This document shows positions 26,903 to 32,384 of a stretch of DNA of 32,384 bases, one piece after another (the first letter of the stretch is position 1; each line of letters starts with the position of its first letter). This DNA comes from Rhodoplanes serenus (GTDB taxonomy: Bacteria > Pseudomonadota > Alphaproteobacteria > Rhizobiales > Xanthobacteraceae). The notes under the pieces were generated by a model, which was given only the letters and a program-made list of their open reading frames with translations, was not told the origin of the DNA and did not search any database. Location: the NCBI GenBank assembly GCA_945897515.1, contig CAMDFO010000054.1, positions 1 through 32,384 of the forward strand, written 5' to 3'. Made by a program: the position numbers and the translations under genes.

Positions 26903-28711
26903 TTATCCGCCCTCGACCTCTTCGCGGAGCATTTCCAGCTCCAGCCATTTTTCTTCCGCCCCCGCCAGTTCCGCCTGCGCCGCGACCAGCGCTGCCGAGG
27001 TCTCCTCGAACGCCTTCAGATCGCGCGCGTAAAGCCCCGGATCGTCGAGCCGCTGGTACAGCGCGCGGATCCTGGCCTGGAGTTTGGCGATGGTTTTCGG
27101 CAGGGTTTCCAGCGCGTGCTTCTCGTTGAAGCCAAGCCGCCGCTTGCGCGCCGCGGCGTTACCGGGCTCAGCTTTCGCCTTGGGAGATTTGGTTTCGGGT
27201 TTCGCCGCCTCCCGCGACAGGTCTGCGCCGCGCTGGGTGAGCATGTCGGAATAGCCGCCGGCGTATTCCACCCAACGGCCCTGCCCTTCCGGAACGATCA
27301 CGGCGCTGACCACGCGGTCGAGGAAATCGCGGTCGTGGCTGATCAGCAGGATGGTGCCGGCGTAATCGCCCAGCATCTCCTCCAGCACGTCGAGGGTTTC
27401 CAGATCGAGATCGTTGGTCGGCTCGTCCAGCACCAGCACGTTCGACGGCTTCGCTAGCGCCTGCGCCAGCATCAGCCGGCCGCGCTCGCCGCCGGAAAGC
27501 TTGCCGAGCGGCGTGCGCGCCTGCTCCGGCGCAAACAGAAAATCCCGCATATAGCCGATGACGTGCTTCGACTGGCCGCCGACCAGGACGGTGTCGCCAC
27601 CGCCTTGGGTCAGGGCCTCCTGCACCGTCGCGTTCGGATCGAGACTTTCGCGATGCTGGTCGAGCGTGGTCATCGCCAGCGTCGCGCCGAGCTTGACGGT
27701 GCCGGAGTCGGGCTCAAGCTCGCCGATCAGAAGATTGACCAGCGTGGTCTTGCCGCTGCCGTTCGGACCGACGATGCCGATGCGGTCGCCGCGCTGGATG
27801 CGCATGGAAAAATCGCTGACGATCGGGCGGCCTTCGTAGGCCTTGTTCAGATGCTTCGCCTCGATGATCAGCTTGCTCGATCGGTCGGCCGCGGCAGCCG
27901 TGATCGTGGCTTCGCCGGTCGCGCCGCGATAGGTCCGGCGCTGCTCGCGCAACGCATGCAGATTGCCGAGCCGCTTGACGTTGCGCTTCCTTCGCGCCGT
28001 CACGCCGTAGCGCAGCCAGTGTTCTTCCCTGACGATCTGCCGATCGAGCTTGTGCTGGTCGCGCTCCTCCTCGGCCAGCACTTCGTCGCGCCAAGCCTCG
28101 AACGCCGAAAAGCCGCGCTCGATGCGTCGCGTCTGGCCGCGGTCGAGCCACACCGTGCTGCGCGACAGATTGGCGAGGAAGCGCCTATCGTGGCTGATGA
28201 TGACCAGGGCGGCGCGGCGGGAGGCGAGATCGCGCTCCAGCCATTCGATGGTGGTCAGGTCGAGATGGTTGGTCGGCTCGTCCAGCAGCAGGATATCCGG
28301 CTCCGGCGCCAGCACCCGCGCCAGCGCCGCACGGCGGATTTCGCCACCGGACAGATGGCGCGGACTCTCTCCGCCGGTCAGCCCAAGCTCGTCGAGAAAG
28401 TACCGCGCCTTGTGACGGTCGTCGTTCGGCCCGAGACCGGCCTCGACGTAGTCGAGCGTGGTTGCGGCGTCCCCGAAATCCGGCTCCTGCGGCAGGTAGC
28501 GGATGCTGGCGCCCGGCTGGATGAAACGGGTGCCACGGTCGGGCTCGATCAGGCCGGCCGCGATCTTCAGCAAGGTCGACTTGCCCGATCCGTTGCGGCC
28601 GACCAGGCAGACGCGCTCGCCGGGCGATACCGACAGCTCCGCCCCGGTCAGCAGCGGCGTGCCACCGAACGTCAACGCGATATCTTTGAGCTGGATGAGA
28701 GGCGGAGCCAT
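26903..28711 (-). CDS. uup: ABC-F family ATPase, Uup type
   Basis: A 602-residue protein with two ABC ATPase domains and no membrane segments, so a ribosome-acting ABC-F factor rather than a transporter. Domain 1 has Walker A GRNGSGKST near 38, signature LSGGE, and Walker B DILLLDEPTNHLDL. Domain 2 has GPNGSGKTT near 320, LSGGERGRL and VLVLDEPTNDLDL. The linker (about 205-275) is charged. The C-terminal 70 residues form the coiled-coil DNA/RNA-binding extension (ALETLPKTIAKLQARIRALYQRL) typical of Uup. It starts 22 bases after the tmk stop without a clear ribosome-binding site, so it may be read through from tmk. Its 3' end faces the small plus-strand gene. Confidence 0.93.
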   Translation of the reverse strand: MAPPLIQLKDIALTFGGTPLLTGAELSVSPGERVCLVGRNGSGKSTLLKIAAGLIEPDRGTRFIQPGASIRYLPQEPDFGDAATTLDYVEAGLGPNDDRHKARYFLDELGLTGGESPRHLSGGEIRRAALARVLAPEPDILLLDEPTNHLDLTTIEWLERDLASRRAALVIISHDRRFLANLSRSTVWLDRGQTRRIERGFSAFEAWRDEVLAEEERDQHKLDRQIVREEHWLRYGVTARRKRNVKRLGNLHALREQRRTYRGATGEATITAAAADRSSKLIIEAKHLNKAYEGRPIVSDFSMRIQRGDRIGIVGPNGSGKTTLVNLLIGELEPDSGTVKLGATLAMTTLDQHRESLDPNATVQEALTQGGGDTVLVGGQSKHVIGYMRDFLFAPEQARTPLGKLSGGERGRLMLAQALAKPSNVLVLDEPTNDLDLETLDVLEEMLGDYAGTILLISHDRDFLDRVVSAVIVPEGQGRWVEYAGGYSDMLTQRGADLSREAAKPETKSPKAKAEPGNAAARKRRLGFNEKHALETLPKTIAKLQARIRALYQRLDDPGLYARDLKAFEETSAALVAAQAELAGAEEKWLELEMLREEVEGG

Positions 28712-28733
28712 TCTTGAGAGGCGTTGGCTACCC

Positions 28734-29402
28734 TTACGAGCCGGTGTTGTCCAGCAACACCGGCGCGGTCGCCGGATGGAACCGCTCCTCGACCGCGCGC
28801 CAGATCTGCGCCGCGACGTCCTCTTTGGACGCGGTGGCGTCGATCAGCACGCAGCGTTCGGCCTCGGACGCCGCCAGCATCAGAAACCCGTCGCGCAGCT
28901 TTTCGTGGAAATGCAGCGCCTCGTTTTCGAAGCGGTCCGCGCCACCCTTGCCGCGGCGCTCGGCGGCGCGCTGCATGGCCTGCTCGGCCGGCACGTCGAG
29001 GATGAACGTGAGGTCGGGCCTGGTGTCGCCGACCACGATCCGCTCCAGCGCGGCGATGGTGCGCAGATCGACGTTGCCGGCCACGCCCTGATAGACGCGC
29101 GTAGAGTCCGCAAAACGATCGCAGACCACCCAGGCGCCGCGCTTGAGCGCCGGCCGGATCGCGAAATTAAGATGATCGTCGCGGGCGGCGGCGAACAGGA
29201 TCGCTTCGGCCTCCGGGCCCAACGGCTTGGCGACGCCGGAGAGCAGCACGTGGCGGATGATCTCGGCGCCGACCGAGCCGCCGGGCTCGCGCGTCAGATG
29301 CACCCCGATGCCGAGCGCCTTCAGGCGCGCGGCCAAGGTCGCCGCATGGGTCGACTTGCCGGTCCCCTCGCCGCCTTCGAACGTAATGAAGCGCCCGCGC
29401 AT
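28734..29402 (-). CDS. tmk: Thymidylate kinase
   Basis: A 222-residue kinase that converts dTMP to dTDP. P-loop GGEGTGKST at 10-18, TREPGGSVGAEIIR near 38-51, the DRF-type motif VVCDRFADSTRVYQG near 93-107, and DLTFILDVPAEQAMQR near 130-145. The LID segment ERRGKGGADRFENEALHFH carries the catalytic basic residues. ATG 29402 begins eight bases after the stop of the carboxypeptidase gene, so it is cotranscribed with it. The frame open further upstream is an artefact overlapping that gene. Confidence 0.96.
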   Translation of the reverse strand: MRGRFITFEGGEGTGKSTHAATLAARLKALGIGVHLTREPGGSVGAEIIRHVLLSGVAKPLGPEAEAILFAAARDDHLNFAIRPALKRGAWVVCDRFADSTRVYQGVAGNVDLRTIAALERIVVGDTRPDLTFILDVPAEQAMQRAAERRGKGGADRFENEALHFHEKLRDGFLMLAASEAERCVLIDATASKEDVAAQIWRAVEERFHPATAPVLLDNTGS

Positions 29403-29410
29403 CCGGAGGG

Positions 29411-30601
29411 TTATAGCCGCTCCGCCCCCGCGCGGAACAGGTTGATCACCATCTCGGTCGCGGCGTCGAATGCGCGCTGCGTCGTGGTTCCGGGCCCGAT
29501 GTTCTCGGCCGCCTGGAGTGGCACCTCGAGCGCCAGCGTTTCGCCGCGCCACACCTTGAGCGTGCCGATCGGCTGGCCCTCCTTGACCGGCGCGCGCACC
29601 GGGCCGGTGTAGACCATGCGTGCGGTGATGCGGTCGGTGGCGTTGCGCGGCACCATCAGCTTGATCTCGCCCTTGCCGGTGAGCGCCACGCGACCCTTGG
29701 CGCCGCCGAACAGCTTGGCTTCCGCGATGTGCTGGCCCTCCGCGAACAAGGTGCGGGTTTCGAAGCCCTTGAAACCCCATTCCAAGAGCTTCCTGGCCTC
29801 GTCGGCGCGCTCCTTTTCGGCCTTCACGCCGTTGACCACCACGATCAGACGGAGCCCGTTCTGCACCGCCGAGCCGACCAGGCCATAGCCTGCCTCCTTG
29901 GTGAAGCCGGTCTTCAGGCCGTCGGCGCCGATGTTCATCGCGAGCAGCGGATTGCGGTTCTGCTGGCGGATCTTGTTCCAGGTGAACTCGCGCTCGGCGT
30001 ACCACTTATAATGTTCCGGATAGGTGTGGATGATCTGCTGCGCCAGCTTGGCAAGCTCGCGCACCGTCACGCGCATCTCCGGATCGGGCAGGCCCGCGGG
30101 GTTGGTGAAGTTCGACTTCGTCATCCCCAACTCGCGTGCGCGATCGTTCATCAGGCGCGCGAAGGCGGCTTCGTTGCCGGCGACGCCTTCCGCCAGCGCA
30201 ATCGCGGAATCGTTGCCGGACTGGATGACGAGGCCGTGCAGCAGGTCGCGCACTTTGATCCGGCTGTTGATCGGCGCATACATCGTGGAGCCGCCGGACG
30301 GCGCGCCGCCCTTGCGCCAGGCATGCGTGCTGACGACGAACTCCTCGTCGAGCGAAACGTTGCCGAGCGCGATCTGGTCGAACACCACCTCGGCGGTCAT
30401 CAGCTTGGCGAGGCTCGCCGGAGCGATGAGCTGATCGGCGCCCTTGTCATAGAGCACGGTGCCGCTCTCGGCCTCGATCAGGATCGCGTAGGGCACCGAG
30501 GTCTGGTACCCGTCGCGGCTGGGGTTGGGCGCCGCCAGCGCAGCAGCGCATCCGGCCAGGATGCCGGCGGCCACGATCGACTTGAACCACTTCGCACGCA
30601 T
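29411..30601 (-). CDS. D-alanyl-D-alanine carboxypeptidase (PBP5/6-like)
   Basis: A 396-residue penicillin-binding protein of the serine-type S11 family, which trims the terminal D-Ala of peptidoglycan pentapeptides in the periplasm. A signal peptide covers about residues 1-24 (KWFKSIVAAGILAG, ending ALAA). Catalytic motifs are S63-L-A-K66, S128-G-N130 and K230-T-G232. A C-terminal beta domain follows (about 285-375) and the final helix (EMVINLFRAGAERL) resembles the membrane-anchoring amphipathic tail of DacA/DacC. ATG 30601 is chosen for the GGAG 8 bases upstream and the signal peptide. rlpA upstream and tmk downstream form a continuous minus-strand run. Confidence 0.95.
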   Translation of the reverse strand: MRAKWFKSIVAAGILAGCAAALAAPNPSRDGYQTSVPYAILIEAESGTVLYDKGADQLIAPASLAKLMTAEVVFDQIALGNVSLDEEFVVSTHAWRKGGAPSGGSTMYAPINSRIKVRDLLHGLVIQSGNDSAIALAEGVAGNEAAFARLMNDRARELGMTKSNFTNPAGLPDPEMRVTVRELAKLAQQIIHTYPEHYKWYAEREFTWNKIRQQNRNPLLAMNIGADGLKTGFTKEAGYGLVGSAVQNGLRLIVVVNGVKAEKERADEARKLLEWGFKGFETRTLFAEGQHIAEAKLFGGAKGRVALTGKGEIKLMVPRNATDRITARMVYTGPVRAPVKEGQPIGTLKVWRGETLALEVPLQAAENIGPGTTTQRAFDAATEMVINLFRAGAERL

Positions 30602-30665
30602 CGAGGCACTCCTGCCGGGAATGCTTAGCAAGCCTTCCAAGGCAAAGAAATGGCGCGCAATGCGC

Positions 30666-31670
30666 CTAGTAAAGCCCGCGACCGGACATCACTGCGCCGC
30701 TGCCTTGCCCCGGCGCGAAGGCGGACACCGGGCCGGAATTGGGATCAACGGGCGCCGCCGCCGAACCGAAACGAGTGGCGAACGACACAGGCTCGGCCGA
30801 GGCCGCGCGCGCCGGTACCGAAGCGGGCGTCGCAGTGCCTGCAAGCTGCGGCCTGTTCTGCGATGAAGCCGGCGGCGCGATCGGCGCACGGGCGATGGCA
30901 CTCATCTCGGTCGTGGTCTGAACCCGCCTGGCGGCAACGGGTGGCATCCGGTTATCGCCGAGCTCGAACGGCCGCTCTGGCGGCGTCGGGACTGCACCGC
31001 GCGTGATTGGATTCGGATCGAAGAATTCGGGGATAAACGGCTTCGCCGAAGCCACCCTCACCTCGGATGGAGCCGGCGCCTCGTTGCCCTGCCGCAGGGT
31101 CGCAGCCAGCTTGACGTCATCGGAGCCCTGGATCGCCGCGCGGCCGACATACTCGACCCGCACGCGAGCGGTGCCGTACTGCTGAAAATCGAGCAGCTTC
31201 GCCGCCCTCTGCGAAACATCGATCACACGGTTGGCATGATAAGGTCCGCGGTCGTTGACGCGTACGATCAGCGAGCGTTTGTTGCGCAGGTTGGTGACGC
31301 GCACGTAGCTCGGGAGCGGCAGCGTCGGATGCGCCGCCGCGATCGAATGCATGTCGAACACTTCGCCGTTGGCGGTCTGCCGGCCATGGAAATCGTCGCC
31401 GTACCACGAGGCGATGCCCTCGGCGCGATAGCCCTCGTTCTCTTCCGGCACGTAGGTGCGGCCTGCGATCACGTAGGGCTTGCCGACGCTGTAGCGACCG
31501 CCGCCCTTGGGCACCGGCTCGCCCGGCTCAACCAGGCGCGGGCTCGATGCCACGCCATATCGGGGATCGACCTTGCCCGACATCTTGCCGCAATTTGCGA
31601 GCGTCAAGGAAAGAGCGGCGACTGCGCCGAGCTGCGCAATGATCCTCGCTCGCACGCGACAGCGCCCCAT
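30666..31670 (-). CDS. rlpA: Septal ring lytic transglycosylase RlpA
   Basis: A 334-residue envelope protein with a double-psi beta-barrel that, in studied members, cleaves denuded glycan strands at division sites. The N-terminus is a lipoprotein signal: basic residues, a hydrophobic core and C27 in LANC (Asn before Cys is less common). The barrel domain (about 80-175) has EGIASWYGDDFHGRQTANGE, then VRVTNLRNKRSLIVRVNDRG and DVSQRAAKLL. The C-terminal half is Pro/Ala-rich and low complexity, and there is no SPOR domain as in E. coli RlpA. ATG 31670 is selected by the signal peptide; a GTG at 31748 is possible but would bury it. The leader contains three complementary repeats. Confidence 0.93.
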   Translation of the reverse strand: MGRCRVRARIIAQLGAVAALSLTLANCGKMSGKVDPRYGVASSPRLVEPGEPVPKGGGRYSVGKPYVIAGRTYVPEENEGYRAEGIASWYGDDFHGRQTANGEVFDMHSIAAAHPTLPLPSYVRVTNLRNKRSLIVRVNDRGPYHANRVIDVSQRAAKLLDFQQYGTARVRVEYVGRAAIQGSDDVKLAATLRQGNEAPAPSEVRVASAKPFIPEFFDPNPITRGAVPTPPERPFELGDNRMPPVAARRVQTTTEMSAIARAPIAPPASSQNRPQLAGTATPASVPARAASAEPVSFATRFGSAAAPVDPNSGPVSAFAPGQGSGAVMSGRGLY

Positions 31671-31690
31671 CGGTCCCCAACGCAAAATAC

Positions 31691-31734
31691 CGGCCCGAAA
31701 CGATTCAAAGTGCGGGCCGAAAAAGCTCGGCCCG
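31691..31734 (-). promoter_or_regulatory. Three-part mutually exclusive hairpin in the rlpA leader
   Basis: CGGCCCG occurs at 31691-31697 and 31728-31734, and its complement CGGGCCG at 31713-31719. The middle copy can pair with either flank. The 5' hairpin in the rlpA mRNA (31734-31713) has 8 perfect pairs and a 6-nt loop; the alternative (31719-31691) has 7 pairs and a 15-nt loop and is followed by GTATTTT. The rlpA ATG is 20 bases further on. Pairing is seen; attenuation is inferred. Confidence 0.45.
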
Positions 31735-31891
31735 TCCAATCTCGCCACAGAGCCTTAACATACCCCGGCCAAACCGCGGCGGAAATGGGGCTGGCGCGTC
31801 GTCGCCGGCGTTATGGTAAATGAAGGGTTGCCAAGACGGCTGCGGGGCAAGACGCCCGGCGGGCGGACCAGAAGCGCAATCTTTGGCCGTG

Positions 31892-32206
31892 CTACCGCAA
31901 CAGAACGGGGCCCGATACGACGAGCCGAAAGCCGCCGTCGCGCAAATCCTCAAAACCGATGCCGTTGTCGCGCCAAAACTGCTCGATGATCCAGATGGTG
32001 CGCCGCCTCGCGGCGAACGTCCCTTGCTCAATGCGGTGAACGGATTTCTGCGTCAGTCCGACGTGGTGGGCGAACTCGTCCTGGCTTAACTCCAGAACCG
32101 CCCTGGCAGCACGGACTTTTGCGCCGAAGGCGGCATATTCCAGCCGAAGCGTGCTGTCCATCTGCTCGCTTAAACTTGCAACCCCCGCGATTGCCATCTG
32201 GGGCAT
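31892..32206 (-). CDS. Single-domain XRE/Cro-family regulator
   Basis: A 104-residue DNA-binding protein. The helix-turn-helix (about 30-62) reads FGAKVRAARAVLELSQDEFA and then HHVGLTQKSVHRIEQGTF, a standard XRE/HTH_3 domain. After it comes a helix RRRTIWIIEQFWRDNGIGFEDL and a C-terminal strand FRLVVSGPVLLR, a tail seen in short rhizobial XRE proteins; this is recognition by pattern only. ATG 32206 is chosen for the TGGAG about 10 bases before it; further in-frame ATGs at 32197 and 32161 exist. It is isolated by the terminator upstream. No toxin gene is adjacent, so I see no toxin-antitoxin pair. Confidence 0.85.
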   Translation of the reverse strand: MPQMAIAGVASLSEQMDSTLRLEYAAFGAKVRAARAVLELSQDEFAHHVGLTQKSVHRIEQGTFAARRRTIWIIEQFWRDNGIGFEDLRDGGFRLVVSGPVLLR

Positions 32207-32234
32207 GGCCGAAACTCCAACAAGGGGATCGGGC

Positions 32235-32266
32235 AAAAAACCCCCGGCGGGGTAAGCCGCCGGGGG
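32235..32266 (-). terminator. Strong intrinsic terminator of the partial gene at the right edge
   Basis: CCCCCGGCGG (32241-32250) and CCGCCGGGGG (32257-32266) form a perfect 10-bp GC stem with a 6-nt loop. On the minus strand it is followed at once by six Ts (32240-32235). It lies 33 bases after the stop of the gene that enters from the right edge, and separates it from the XRE gene. Confidence 0.92.
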
Positions 32267-32298
32267 TCGTGACATGAGCCTTGAGGCTCAGGCCGTTA

Positions 32299-32384
32299 TC
32301 AAGGCACCCAGTCGCGCTGGATACGGAACGTGCCGTACCACTGGTGCTGGTCGGACACGGTGTAGGTACCGGCCGCCTTGGCAC
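32299..32384 (-). CDS. C-terminal 27 codons of an unidentified gene (start outside window)
   Basis: The frame open at the right edge ends with TGA at 32301-32299, ahead of a strong terminator. The visible tail includes GTYTVSDQHQWYGTFRIQ and ends RDWVP. It looks like a genuine protein C-terminus with aromatic and beta-strand character. Some solute-binding ABC proteins end in a similar way, but this is too short to assign. Confidence 0.6.
   Translation of the reverse strand, partial: AKAAGTYTVSDQHQWYGTFRIQRDWVP

Noticed and set aside
31671..31891. A tRNA or small structured RNA gene upstream of rlpA
   Set aside because: No cloverleaf arms or T-loop consensus could be found; only the three complementary repeats are evident.
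31892..32206. XRE gene as the antitoxin of a HigBA/RelBE-type module
   Set aside because: No small toxin frame with family motifs is next to it; 31671-31891 is non-coding leader and the other side is a terminator.

Overview
The window is GC-rich, densely coded chromosomal DNA from an alphaproteobacterium. Gene content and order point to the Hyphomicrobiales (Rhizobiales), most likely the Bradyrhizobium/Rhodopseudomonas/Xanthobacteraceae side. The evidence is the dusB(nifR3)-ntrB-ntrC-ntrY-ntrX-dat-hfq-hflX string, the lpdA-lipA-COQ10-cinA-ispDF string, the rlpA-dac-tmk...holB...metG-tatD-MBL string, and a Bug-family (TctC) receptor gene. Family-level placement is inference. There is no tRNA, rRNA, insertion sequence, prophage or CRISPR array, and no gene-free stretch longer than about 220 bases.

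Layout. 1-1345: the end of a Bug/TctC solute receptor and a six-helix membrane protein. 1451-6428: lipoamide dehydrogenase, dodecin, a reverse-strand fused ABC protein with a shortened nucleotide-binding domain, a GlsB/YeaQ small membrane protein, lipoyl synthase and a COQ10/RatA START-like protein. 6407-8094 (minus): CinA-type NMN amidohydrolase and bifunctional IspDF. 8290-18498 (plus): DusB, the NtrBC and NtrYX two-component systems, a D-amino-acid-type aminotransferase, Hfq and HflX. 18533-32384 (minus, except one small gene): MazG, Dps, MBL hydrolase, TatD, MetG, a TolB-like/TPR protein, DNA polymerase III delta', a small plus-strand membrane/coiled-coil protein, an Uup-type ABC-F ATPase, thymidylate kinase, a D,D-carboxypeptidase, RlpA, an XRE regulator and the last 27 codons of an unidentified gene followed by a strong terminator.

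How the genes work together. LpdA and LipA both serve lipoate-dependent dehydrogenases. NtrBC and NtrYX form a nitrogen/redox regulatory block whose first gene, dusB, overlaps ntrB. Hfq and HflX are the conserved post-transcriptional pair. RlpA and the carboxypeptidase act on the cell wall. Tmk, HolB, MetG, TatD and MazG are nucleotide, replication and translation housekeeping genes.

No confident, wholly new multi-gene system is visible. The best leads are the ABC protein with a contracted, proline/acid-rich ATPase domain, two visibly lower-GC insertions that split the tmk-holB-metG housekeeping order (one carries an unrecognised two-helix/coiled-coil protein), a set of three mutually complementary repeats in the rlpA leader, a hairpin covering the dodecin ribosome-binding site, and a repeat-rich, AT-rich control region upstream of dps.
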